Below are positions 1 to 10,235 of a DNA stretch of 64,000 nucleotides, one piece after another (the stretch's first letter is position 1; the number at the start of each line of letters is the position of its first letter). Origin of the DNA: Gastracanthus pulcherrimus (lineage: Eukaryota > Arthropoda > Insecta > Hymenoptera > Pteromalidae); the NCBI GenBank assembly GCA_949152435.1, contig OX424576.1, positions 53,536,536 to 53,600,535 of the forward strand, read 5' to 3'. The notes below the pieces were generated by a model. It had not been told where the DNA came from and did no database searches. It worked only from the letters and a program-made list of their open reading frames with translations. Position numbers and translations under genes: made by a program.

Positions 1-956
1 GAATTATGTGTTGTGTGATTTATTGAAAGAATTTTGCAAATACAAAGCAGAGATGCACACAGTAATTTTTTTAATGGTCTCTTATATGTAAAGTCTCAAA
101 AATAGGTATATTAAGTAGATACATTTTCAATAACTACAGGTAAAATTTTTTATAAATATCTACTTGTAACTAAAACTTGAGTTACTTAGTTACTTGATCA
201 ACAAATAATTAACAACTGATGTTCATCAACAGCAGATGATCATGATTAATCTTTTTACCTGCAAGATTCCATACTTTAACACGGTGTGCATTTTTAATTT
301 TCATCCTCTTAACTAATTTAATGACTTATTCGTAGATTTCATGAATTATGAATGAATAATCAAAATTGTATCTAGTCTTTCAACATTAAAGTAGTTTAAT
401 TGTTCTCGTCATTTACAATTAGTGCAATATGTAATTATGTAATTATTCTATTCGTCTTTTGCTTGCACAAAAGTTGAAAAGACGACAACAATTAAAGTTT
501 TAGAATCATAATGGGCTACATACAAATTAAATTAGTCTGCACTCTCATTACTAATCAATAATTGTAAATAGAAAAGTATAACCTACTCGAATAATTAATA
601 CTATCTATAGTATTAAGCATTTTATCATTAAAGTAGTATATATTGTTCTTGTCATTTACAATTTTTGTGCACTACCAAAAAGCAAGTTGTGATAATATTA
701 CTACTATTAGACGTAAGAGAGTTGTACAAATTTAATGATTCTAATTTTATGGAAAAGTCATAGTTATTTTAGCTGTGTTTTACTTGTCATTCAGAAGATG
801 TGAATAATTAGCTTGTAGTAGATACATTTACGAAGTACAGTATAAACTGAGACATCTGCAAAGAAGTGCTCAATCCCAACATTAAAAGAATGTATAAGAT
901 GAGAGTTTTTAAACTTTAATGCGAATCTATTTGTAAGTGCAATCTGCAATTATTCA
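1..956. other. AT-rich non-coding stretch with degenerate repeats
   Basis: No convincing coding exon is visible. A phrase with CATTAAAGTAGT followed by TTGTTC and GTCATTTACAATT occurs near 385-420 and again near 626-663, about 240 bases apart, suggesting a diverged tandem duplication. A block at 461-512 (GCTTGCACAAAAGTTGAAA and onward) recurs at 1921-1971, on the far side of the foldback element. The two sides of that element therefore belong to an older duplicated segment. Later exons of the minus-strand gene at 2045-2483 could lie here or to the left of the window, but I could not recognise them. Confidence 0.5.
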
Positions 957-1905
957 GGGGGTGTTAAAAACTTCGAATGTGTAAAGTGCCGAAAGTAAAA
1001 ATATAGAAAGTTGGAAGTTTCGAAAATGAAAATTCAGAAAGTGTAAACTTTCAAAAGTAAAAATATAGAAGGTTGAAAGTGTCGAAAGTATAAATTCAGA
1101 AAAATAGAAGTGTTGAAAGTATAAATTCATAAAGATTCATAAAGATTTATAAAGATGATTTTAACATGAAATAGGACAAACACATTGAACAGGGTTTACA
1201 AAAAACAAAATATCTAGTTATTATTTTTTCCAAAATATCTATGATAATGCAATTCAAAACATTAATGATTGTTTATTATGCATTTTTCCACAGCTATGTC
1301 AACTACGACATAATTGGTTGTGGGGAGCATATAAAAACAATCTCTATTTGTTACAAAGTCTGCAAAAAAGAATTTTAAAAATTATAAGTAAGAACACATT
1401 CATATCTTAAAAATTTGTTCAATTATTTTATAGTTCTGCATGTGATTGAATCGACACTTTTATATTTATGAATTTATATTTTCAACACTTATCTTTCTGA
1501 ATTTTTACTTTCGGCACTTTTATCTTTCTGAATTTATACTTTCGACATTTTTATTTTTCTGAATTTATACTTTCAACACTTTTATCTGTATGAATTTATA
1601 CTTTCAACATTTTTAAGTTTCTGTATTTTCATTTTTGACACTTTTGAGTCTTTGTATTTTCACTTTCGATACTATTCATTTTCTAAATTTTCATTTTCGT
1701 AACTTTCAACTTTTTGCATTTTTATTTTCTATAATTCTACTTTTGATACTTTGGACTTTCTGAATTTTCGTTTTTGTAACTTTCAACTTTCTATAGTTTT
1801 ACTTTCGATAGTTTAGAATTTCCATTGTCGAAACTTTCTACTTTCTACATTCCTGACTTAGGGCACTTTACACATTCGAAATTTTTAACACCCCCCCCCC
1901 CCCCC
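957..1905. mobile_element. Foldback element with arms of short tandem repeats
   Basis: The left end GGGGGTGTTAAAAACTTCGA is the inverse of the right end, which reads TTTTTAACA followed by a run of 15 C. Both arms consist of diverged 30-35 base units built on phrases such as GAATTTATACTTTCGACACTTTT, written in opposite orientation on the two sides, with a short unique centre (about 1150-1450). There is no coding capacity. Such foldback elements are non-autonomous DNA transposons. No clear target-site duplication is visible, so the outer boundary is uncertain by a few bases. Confidence 0.75.
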
Positions 1906-2044
1906 TAATTAATTTAGTTAGCTTGCACAAAAGTTGAAATAACGACAACAATTAAACTTTATAATCATAAGCTTTTTAAATAATAAATATTGATTTTTTA
2001 ATCATAATTCTAAACTATACATTATTGAAAATAGCTACAATTAC

Positions 2045-2483
2045 CAGTTTATCCCCTTTTGCTGGAAAAACTCTCTTTAAGTCAGGCGCTGTTTCACACA
2101 GGTTGAGTGGTGGAACTTTAGCTCGTTTAGTGTCAATTGAGTCTTTCAGTGTTTGCTCATCATCTGAAACAAAAAAATTATTTAAAATATAAATCCATAC
2201 ATTTATAATAAATACATAACATCAAAACTAATAAAAATTAAAATTAATTGTGTTGCTATGGCTGGGGTATAAAATTAAAAAATATTCTTTCAGTTGTGTA
2301 TATTTACCATTGACAATGATTACAATTCCTTGGCAACGTTCTTCATTGACACTCATCCAATACTTCATATTTTTTTTGTTTTTCGACCAATCAAAGTTTT
2401 CAATGTTAGACGTTGCCATCACTTCTTGTTTATTGGCAAATTTGCCATTTCTTATGGTATGCACCAATGCAAACATTTCAACC
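2045..2483 (-). CDS. 5' coding exons of a host-like gene (BEN/DUF4806-type N-terminus?)
   Basis: Two exons fit precisely on the minus strand. The first runs 2483 to 2308, with acceptor TTCTCAG before it, ATG at 2476 and donor G|GTAAAT. The second runs 2163 to 2045, with acceptor GTTTCAG and donor CTG|GTAATT. The phases agree: the G of the first exon completes a GAT codon with the next. Together they encode exactly 96 codons, starting MFALVHTIRNGKFANKQEV and ending FPAKGDKL. The start resembles the N-terminal module of insect BEN-domain and DUF4806 proteins, which often open MYAVVxF and carry a KYWVKW-like stretch; here KYWMSVNEERCQG. That assignment is from memory of the family and uncertain. 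The rest of the gene would lie to the left, where a foldback element now sits, and was not found. It could be a pseudogene. Confidence 0.55.
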
Positions 2484-2868
2484 CTGAGAATTATTCAATA
2501 ATATGAATTATATAATTTTTAAATGCTATATTCTACTTATAAAAACTTCTCATAAAACTAATCTAAATGAACATCTCAATAATTTTTTGACCTATTTCGT
2601 CTTGCGATTTATAATTAAAAATATTATATTTTGATTACGAAAAAATTATTGGCAAATTTGCCATTTCTTATGGTATGCACCAATGCAAACATTTCAACCC
2701 TGAGAATTATTCAATAATATGAATTATATAATTTTTAAATGCTATATTCTACTTATAAAAACTCTTCCTCATAAAACTAATCTAAATGAACATCTCAATA
2801 ATTTTTTGACCTATTTCGTCTTGCGATTTATAATTAAAAATATTATATTTTGATTACGAAAAAATTTA
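2435..2868. repeat. Tandem duplication (about 216 bp, two copies)
   Basis: The block starting GGCAAATTTGCCATTTCTTA at 2435 is repeated from 2651, ending in GATTACGAAAAAAT in both copies. The copies are almost identical, with a three-base insertion (CTC) in the second. The duplicated block contains the acceptor and first 15 or so codons of the minus-strand exon starting at 2476. A second, truncated copy of the exon start and its splice acceptor therefore lies upstream of the real one. Confidence 0.85.
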
Positions 2869-3610
2869 ACTTCATTATTTTCTTGACTATGAAGCATCAT
2901 CAGACATGTAAGTTAGTAAATAAAACATGATGAAATTGAAATCTTCATCGGAAAACGTTTTATGACGTCTTTGTTAGTAACAATAACATTTTTCTTACTA
3001 GATATAATAAATAGAATAACTTAACGTACGACGGACGCACATATAAATAAAAAAATTAACCTGTCATTTATATCCACCTATATTAATTTTAATCTAATTT
3101 TACTAAGGAAGTTGCATCATCAAAGTAAGATAAAGCTAATAATAAAGAAGAACAAAAACATGCATTAAACAAAGATTGTAGAATAGACTTATGTAAAAAT
3201 GCACATAATCGTGCATCAAAAGCTTGAATCAAACCAAATAATTTCAGTAATTTTTAAGAAATATTTATAAGATAATGAAAAAACGTGCAATCGATTGAAA
3301 TTTTGACTGGGAAACTTCACGATGTCATTGTTTCTTTGTTTCACGGGTAAACTTCACGACGTCTTTGTTTCTTTGTTTCACGGGGAAACTTCACGATGTC
3401 TTTGTTTCTTTGTTTAACGATACCAGGAATACCGAGAAAATATTTACAATAAATTTTATAACGAAACTAAACTATTATTATGAATACTAATATGAAATGA
3501 AGGTTGATAAATTTATAAAAATAACGTGCATACGATGGATGAAAAACTTAATTTTGTAAGAAAATATTTTCAGTAATTTTTTACGATGTATAGAATTTGT
3601 TTTGCTTACC
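2869..3610. other. Probable intron with a 37-bp minisatellite
   Basis: AT-rich non-coding sequence between the minus-strand coding exon and the possible first exon at 3611. It holds three copies of a 37-bp unit at 3311-3420, each containing AAACTTCACGAYGTC followed by TTGTTTCTTTGTTT. Nothing else is recognised. Confidence 0.5.
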
Positions 3611-3925
3611 TTGAGAAAAAGAAACGTATCTAACGAAATTCTATTTCTGGAAACGTCTTATAGGAGGCACGATGCTTTTATTTCGAGTTAGTACGAAAGG
3701 CGAGAATTTATGCTTTACGCAAATCGGCGTCTTGCGACAACATCACCGACAAAGAAAAGGCCGCGTCTATATCATTGCTCTTGAGTCCGCTCCATGCGTT
3801 GCGCGCCGTGCTTTGTACGCCGCCAGTCCGCCACACACTGTATCGGAGCTGTGATTGGCTATACTTCCAAAATACTTGTCCAATCGCTGGATACGTCACG
3901 TAGGGGAGGGCGGGCAGTTTGGGCA
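3611..3925 (-). promoter_or_regulatory. Possible promoter and first non-coding exon of the minus-strand gene
   Basis: This island is much more GC- and CpG-rich than its surroundings. On the minus strand a canonical donor, CTCAAG|GTAAGC, lies at 3611/3610 and could splice to the acceptor at 2484. Upstream lie two CCAAT-type boxes in opposite orientation (TGATTGGCT near 3851 and GTCCAATCGC near 3879) and a CRE-like TACGTCACGTA near 3891. This arrangement is typical of a promoter. No transcript evidence is available, so promoter and exon remain inference. Confidence 0.35.
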
Positions 3926-5248
3926 GTGGGGCATTTTAGGCAGTTAAATTATTTTAAATACTGTGGTTTTTTGAAATACAATTTTTTTATATATATACTG
4001 GTTAGAATTTAGCTAGAAAGAAATCATTGTAATAAACCATACAAGCATACAAAATAATGTATTTTTCATAGATGAATTCTTTAACTTTTATTTTATTTTT
4101 GTTTGTTTATATCAATTATTTTACAGTAAATAAAAAAATCAATATTTCAAAATTGAGTATAGTTTGGGGTAAAATTTATGCAGTACGGCGGGGCATTTTG
4201 GGCACACAAGTTTCCTCAAATGCACATCGCTAAATTTGTATATTATAAAAATATTTATTATTACACTTCATCAATATAACTTATTAGTTTAATAACATTT
4301 CAATAATAATATTTCTTGTTATTGCTTGCATTTTGGGGTTAGAATCTGACATCTACTCATAACTATATTTAGGAATAAATTACATCTTTCATGTTTGGCC
4401 AAAAATGTCAAACAATCTTTTAATACACATAAATAAAATTGACCAAATTGCCCCGCCACCCTAGTGGAAATAGCAACTGTGAAAAACTGTGAAAAAAAAT
4501 GTGAGAAAGCGTGAAAAACTGTGAAAATACACATACTTTTGGAACATTTGTTACAAACAAATTAGCACATTTTTTCACAGTTTTTCATAGTTTTTCACAG
4601 TTTCTCATACTTATAAAAAACACGTATTTTATCATAATTGAAGATACACAATTTTTCACATTTTTTCACAGTCTTACAGTTTCTTACATTTTATCAAAAA
4701 CTGAAAAACTGAAAGTTATGTATAAACTGAAATATTGTATAATATTTTTTAAACTTTTGTTCCAAATGTAAGCCTAATTTCACAGTTTTTCACGAAAATT
4801 CATAGTTTTACACACTTTTTCACACATTTTACACAAATAAGTTTTAATTTTCAAATCATTTAATTCAAAATAAATTATGCTTAAAGTACTACGTCCTTAA
4901 TTGGAAATTACAAAATGTAATAAAACGTAAGAAAAAGTTAAACTGTTGGATTTCAGACATTTTTGTACATTTCTATACATATTTTTATGTTTTATTACGT
5001 TTGCTTACGTTTCATTACAATTCCTTATTTTAAAAAGAATAAGTTTACTTTAATTTTTCACCGATAGGTGGCGAGGCATACATAAACCAATTCACCATTT
5101 ACAAAATAGGAAATAAAAGTTACTTAAGAAACATTGACACTTAGAAATTTTTATTTTTGGGAATATTTGACACTACGGGTGTCTGTTTAGTAAGCGAAAT
5201 TTTTAGTGTGAAAATGTATTATAAAATAATAAAACGTAAAAAATATAA
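3926..5248. other. Non-coding, low-complexity inverted repeats
   Basis: No gene is seen. From 4470 to 4830 the sequence is dominated by GTGAAAAACTG and its complement CAGTTTTTCAC, giving strong hairpin potential around 4560. A second hairpin joins AATGTAATAAAACGTAAG (near 4914) with its complement at 4990-5030. Phrases such as GCGGGGCATTTTGGGC (near 4188) and ATTGCCCCGCCACC (near 4447) are inverted relative to each other and may mark the ends of an old foldback element spanning roughly 3900-4460. Confidence 0.45.
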
Positions 5249-5487
5249 CCCTGGTTAAAAAAACATAGGACCGGATTGTAAAATAAACCTATATGACCTT
5301 ATCCGGATTTTGAAACCTCTTTCATATAGTCATATCCAAATTAATACGAAATGGTTGATTTCCGGATAAGTGCGGACAAAACAGGATGAGATCAAAAAGT
5401 CAATTTCGAGGTCAATTTGGTCTTGTCCGGAATTCTAAACAGGTTTTATCAGGTCTTATCCGGTTGCATAAGTTTTTTTAACCAGGG
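5249..5487. mobile_element. MITE with CCCTGGTTAAAAAAA ends
   Basis: A 239-bp element with inverted ends: CCCTGGTTAAAAAAACATA on the left and the complement of TTTTTTTAACCAGGG on the right. Inside, the words CCGGAT and TCCGGATAAG recur in both orientations. AAAATATAA occurs immediately left and again three bases to the right, so a 9-bp target duplication is possible but not clean. There is no coding capacity. Confidence 0.7.
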
Positions 5488-5548
5488 AAGAAAATATAAT
5501 ATAAAACGGTCAGAAATCCAACAGTTTGATAAACTGTTGGAAGGTAAA

Positions 5549-5753
5549 GGTGGTGATAAACCCACCCGTCATGAACAATTACGAGAACTCACTTATTTCA
5601 TCTAATTTTCAATTTTTAGTAAATATCTCTCTGAAATGTCGTTGTTCTAATCAAAAACAATAACTTTTCATTGAGATATTTTCTCAAAATTCAAAAATAA
5701 ATTAAAAAACTGGTTCCCCGTATTTGATGATAACACGGGGATTTAGCATCACC
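5549..5753. mobile_element. TTAA-type palindromic MITE, family 1, copy 1
   Basis: The 205-bp element folds almost completely. Its left arm begins GGTGGTGATAAAC and its right arm ends GATTTAGCATCACC, followed by TTAA (5754-5757). The left flank reads TAAA, a decayed TTAA. Two closely related copies lie at 57398 and 58658, both with intact TTAA on each side. TTAA duplication is the hallmark of piggyBac-type transposition; the family link is inferred from that alone. Confidence 0.75.
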
Positions 5754-5757
5754 TTAA

Positions 5758-6560
5758 TTAAAAAATGTGTACACTACATTCGCATGTTCAAGCGAAAATG
5801 CCCCACCTGATGGTCGAACTGGGTACGGCTCAAAGTTTTACATAAACTAATAACCCTTTTTTTTAAATGAATGCAAGATGTAAACTGAACTTAAAATATG
5901 CAGTCATAATAACATTGCATTAATAGAAAAAAAATAATATTAGTATTTAAAATAATTAAAAATTATATTAAAATGTAACATTTAGGCTATCAATGTTGAA
6001 CATTTACGCTTCCCTCGACGTTTCACGCGATTTTGGTATAACATTATTTGAAGGTTCGTTTTAAATAGAAAAGTATCTTATTTGTTCCGATTTACACCAT
6101 GCTGCTTCAGTATTGAACTATTGCCTATTTGATCCCATATGTGTTAAATACTAATTTATTTGGGAATAGTAATATTTAATCCTATAAAATGATGTTACGT
6201 CAAAATAGATACGCTCCTATTAATTTCTATTAATCAAAAACTTTTTATCGTATAGGAAACTGCCTTATTAATTCTCGTTTGTAACATAATACAGACTATC
6301 ACCTATTTGATCCTATGTATGTTTTAAGTATTAATCTATTGAGAAATTGTACTGTTTAATCCTATAAGCTAACGTTTTATCAAAATACGTATTATTTCTA
6401 TACATTCTTATTATTAATTAAGTTTATCTCAAATATGATGATCTATTATTTATTTCTATTTAAATATAGCTACAAATTGAATCGGTTTCATACAGAGAAG
6501 TTCGGACGAGAAAATCGTATTCAATTCTATTACGGTTTTAAATAGACATAAAATGTGACT
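5758..6560. repeat. Dispersed repeat, homologous to about 58864-59545
   Basis: Sequence following the TTAA MITE, from GTGTACACTACATTCGCATG through the GCTATCAATGTTGAACATTTA block to the TTTGATCCCATATG phrases, reappears in the same order downstream of the MITE copy at 58658. The MITE and this segment therefore moved or were duplicated together. The segment holds AATCCTATAAAATGATGT and related words also seen in the 199-bp repeats at 52 kb. No coding potential. Confidence 0.7.
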
Positions 6561-7080
6561 TTTACTATTTGCAATTATCAAATTAATTCTTATTGGAACA
6601 ATACGGTTAAGAAAAATTAATTATAATATTTCCATATTTGATCTGTTTTAACTAATACGTATCTTATCTTATTTATTCCTATAGGTTTCTTTAATGTGGA
6701 TTGCAACGATATAACCCAAATAATATAGAATAGTTTAGAAACCGATTTATTCTGATATAATATAAATTTAATATTTGTAACGGAATTGAGTATATTAATC
6801 CCTATTAAATTTTTAATAAACTTAAAAAACGATATGTAATATGTACCCATTCAAACTTATTGAAAAATATGTAAATGGGATTGCATCAGCTATTTTATAA
6901 TTAAATATTTTTATATATTTTATTTTGTCTGATACATTCCTATTAATTTGAAAAAAAATTGCTTTCTTATTCAATCCTATTCATTTTGAATAGGACACTT
7001 TTTTCCAAATCGGAAATTTTATTCATTCCTATTACATTCAAATAGGAATTTAATAGGATTTAATACATTCTTCTCGGCAG
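6561..7080. repeat. AATAGGA-rich degenerate repeat
   Basis: AT-rich sequence with many AATAGGA and TCCTATT words in both orientations, especially 6950-7070, ending CTTCTCGGCAGGG. The end resembles those of the elements near 51.5-52 kb, which also begin with CCCTG. It is probably the right end of a foldback-like element; the left end is not defined. Confidence 0.4.
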
Positions 7081-7779
7081 GGTACAACGTATTGTGAAAG
7101 TTAGAGTGCATCCTTAATCACTCTCTAATTTAGAGTGGTAAATTTAATTTATTAGACTGGAGTGACCAAAATCACTCTTTTAGAGTGAAAATTCACTCTT
7201 TTGGAATTGAATTCTCGTTCACTCTACATTTAAAGCGTACATTTCAATCCAAAACATTTTATACCCATGTATGTTTTCTATATATCTATATATATAAGGA
7301 CGTATCCTAACTGACTGATTGACAGACTCATCAATGCCCAGCCAAAACCATTAAACCAGCGACTTGAAATTTTGACGGTATAAGTACCTATTGTTGTTTT
7401 TATATTGTAAGCAACGAATGAGAAGGGATTTTAAGATATTCAAACCGTAAGGGGATACATTTTAAAGGTTTTTCAATGCTTATTTCTAAAAAGTAATTTT
7501 TGGGTTTTTCTCTAATCAACTGCTATGTAAATTTTTCAAATTTCGAATCTTAAATTTGTCAAAAATGGCAAAATAAGATTTTACGGAAACATTCAAAATC
7601 TTCAAGGCCAAATGAGATACCGACTTAGTTATAGTTTAGAAATCTTACTAATGCTAACTTCTAAAAAACAGTAATGTCACAATTTTTCCCTAATTAACAC
7701 CCAAATAGGTTAATTATCCAAAATTCAACCCATATATATGTATACAAGAGGACATCTACTAACTGACTGACTGACTAAC
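7081..7779. other. Non-coding; TAGAGTG hairpins and ACTGACTGA repeats
   Basis: At 7098-7225 the word TAGAGTG and its complement CACTCT recur several times, giving local hairpins. Two partial copies of a dispersed repeat begin near 7272 (TATATATAAGGACGTATCCTAACTGACTGA) and near 7732 (ATATGTATACAAGAGGACATCTACTAACTGACTGA). No gene is visible. Confidence 0.45.
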
Positions 7780-7873
7780 ACATATTTCAGGGGCCAACTT
7801 GCAGATTTTAAATATTTTATATAATTATAATTATTTAAAATATTTAAAATCAAGTTGGCCCCTGAAATATGTG
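7780..7873. mobile_element. Small perfect hairpin element
   Basis: CACATATTTCAGGGGCCAAC at the left is matched by its exact complement ending at 7873 (GTTGGCCCCTGAAATATGTG), around an AT-rich loop with its own TTTAAATATTT palindromes. At 94 bp this is a stem-loop with arms of about 40 bases, typical of a tiny MITE. Confidence 0.65.
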
Positions 7874-8526
7874 CGTTTAAATAGAATTGAGGGGACAACT
7901 AAATAAAAAATAATAAATAAATAATCGGTTGGCATATAAAACCCAAGATATCCTATTGATCCTTAATGTTTCTATATATAGTACTCGGATTACTCTTCAA
8001 AATGCGATGTCGAACGTGTCAATTCGTTACAATATACTGCCATGAAAATTCGTTGAAATTAGCAGGCTCTTTAGTGAAACATGAGCAAACTAGAATTTTA
8101 TTTAGGAGGAAAATTTTTTTTGTCTTGCCTAATGCGGTGAAGTTGTTAATAAACTAATAATAAACGTAAAAAGAAATTGGTAGCCATATAAATTAATATA
8201 CAATTATTTTTAGTTTAGCCTAATATAATAAAAGTGCTCCAAATCCAATGTTAAAAGCTGTTTGCGATGGTAGCTTAATTAATGTTAACTTCAGGCAACC
8301 GGTGGATACATCTCTCATTTTTTTTGCCAATTACAACATTTTAAAGGGGTTACAAGAAGAGAATTTCAGATTCGGGAAATTTCTGACCACCCTAATGACC
8401 ATACATGTCTATCCCGGGTTATTTAAGGGAAGATATTTAAGTATTATGGTTTTTTAGTACTACATATACATCAGTGTATGAATTAGGTTTCGTTTGTTTG
8501 TATAATTCAGATGTATATGTTGTAGG
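7874..8526. other. No recognised feature
   Basis: AT-rich sequence with short open frames only. I see no splice-consistent exons, repeats with partners elsewhere, or RNA genes. Confidence 0.4.
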
Positions 8527-8943
8527 GGAGAGTGGGACGAGATTGTACACTTGGCACTTATTGATAATCATTTAATGAGTTTAAATCAAAAAAAATTTTT
8601 TAGTGCTTTATTATTATGTTAAGGACCAAAACTAACTATGTGAATATTATCAAACCCTAATTTTAGCAATGGGCTTGTTTTTAACCCATTATAAGAAAAA
8701 GTGTTTTTGTACAAATTTACTCCATACCCGGGGGTAAATTTGTACATATCTTGAGGCAAAATTGTATACTCTACGTAGATTAATTCTGATTCGAATGATT
8801 TGAAAATTCCATCGTGTAACATGGATATGGTCAACAAGTAGATAGATAGATAGATAGATATACATTTTATTCATCAAAAGACAAAATCTTACAATTTCAT
8901 GTACATGTAGTTATAATTATAATTAAAAATATTAGTCGATTTA

Positions 8944-10235
8944 CGAGGGTAGTTCAATAAGTCTTTAGAATGACCAACAGATGGCGCGCGAATCGCTCCA
9001 AATCATCTGTTTTCAGTCAGCACCACTCCCGACTAGATATATGGTGCAGTCACAGTCCACATCTTCTGAGTTTACGTGTTTTTATAACCAATTGAAAAAA
9101 AAAAATTTGCTTGTTAAGAAAAATGGAAAAAAACGAGTTCAGAGCGGTAATTAAACATTTTCATTTAAAGGGTTTAACTCCATATGAGATAAAAAATTAA
9201 TTGGACTCAGTTCATGGCACATCTGCCCCTGCCTTAGCAACGGTTTATAACTGGGTAAATGAATTTAAGCGTGGCCGTACATCAATAAGTGACGAACCAC
9301 GTTCAGGAAGGCCCGTAGAAGCAACTACTCCCGAAATCATCAATAAAATCCACGATATGGTGTTGAAGGATAGAAGATTAAAAGTGCGTGAGTTAGCTGA
9401 GGCCACAAGGATATCTATAGGTGCAGTTGTTTCAATTCTACATGAAAAATTAGGCATGAAAAAGCTATCGGCAAGATGGGTGCCGCGTTTGCTCTCAGCT
9501 GAGAATAAACGCAATAGAGTGGTCGCCTCTGAGGCTCTTTTGGCGCGCATAAGTCGGAATCCTGAGGAATTTTTTCGTCGATTTGTGACTGTGGATGAAA
9601 CATGGATACACCACTACACTCCTGAGACAAAGGAACAATCCAAACAGTGGGTTTCCACAGGCGAACCAGCTCCAAAGAAGGCAAAGACCGTAAAGTCAGC
9701 TGGTAAGATTATGGCTACAGTTTTTTGGGATGCACGTGGAATTATACTTATTGACTACTTGGAAAAGGGTAAAACAATTACTGGTGAGTATTATGCATCA
9801 TTATTAGAGCAGCTGAAAGAAGAAATTAAAAAAAACGACCACATTTGGCGAGAAAAAAAATTCTCTTTCATCACGACAACGCCCGAGTTCACACATGCTT
9901 CGTTTCAATGGCTAAAATTGAAGAACTAAAATTCGAATTGGTCGAACACCCACCGTATTCACCAGATTTAGCCCCCAGTGACTTTTTCTTATTTCCAAAC
10001 TTGAAAAAATGGCTCGGTGGACAGAGATTTCGGACAACGAAGACGTCATTGCCTCTGTAAGTGCTTATTTTGAGGAACTTCCGAAAACGCACTTTTCTGA
10101 AGGATTAAAAAAACTTAAAAAGCGATTGACCAAGTGTATAGAGCTCCAAGGAGATTATGTTGAAAAATAAAAAAAAATTTACCCAAAAAAAATTGTTTTT
10201 ATACTTTATTCTAAAGACTTATTGAACTACCCTCG
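8944..10235 (+). mobile_element. mariner-family DNA transposon
   Basis: The inverted ends read CGAGGGTAGTTCAATAAGTC, continuing TTTAGAA, on both sides and match perfectly over about 27 bases. TA dinucleotides at 8942-8943 and 10236-10237 are the expected target duplication. The length of 1,292 bp is normal for mariner. The element carries one transposase pseudogene (9123-10170) and lies inside the 3' part of a LINE. Confidence 0.95.
9123..10170 (+). pseudogene. mariner transposase, inactivated (DD34D)
   Basis: The frame opens at ATG 9123 (MEKNEFRAVIKHFHLKGLTP), is stopped by TAA at 9198-9200, then continues in the same frame from 9201. Helix-turn-helix sequence (ATVYNWVNEFKRGR) is followed by the first catalytic aspartate in VTVDETWIHHYTPE. 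A one-base frameshift near 9850 moves the rest to another frame, with the second aspartate in LFHHDNARVH and the third in YSPDLAPSDFF, exactly 34 residues apart. A second frameshift near 10020 precedes the C-terminal tail, which ends ELQGDYVEK and TAA at 10170. Total length of about 345 residues is normal. One nonsense mutation and two frameshifts make it inactive. It resembles canonical mariner rather than Tc1 because of the DD34D spacing. Confidence 0.95.
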
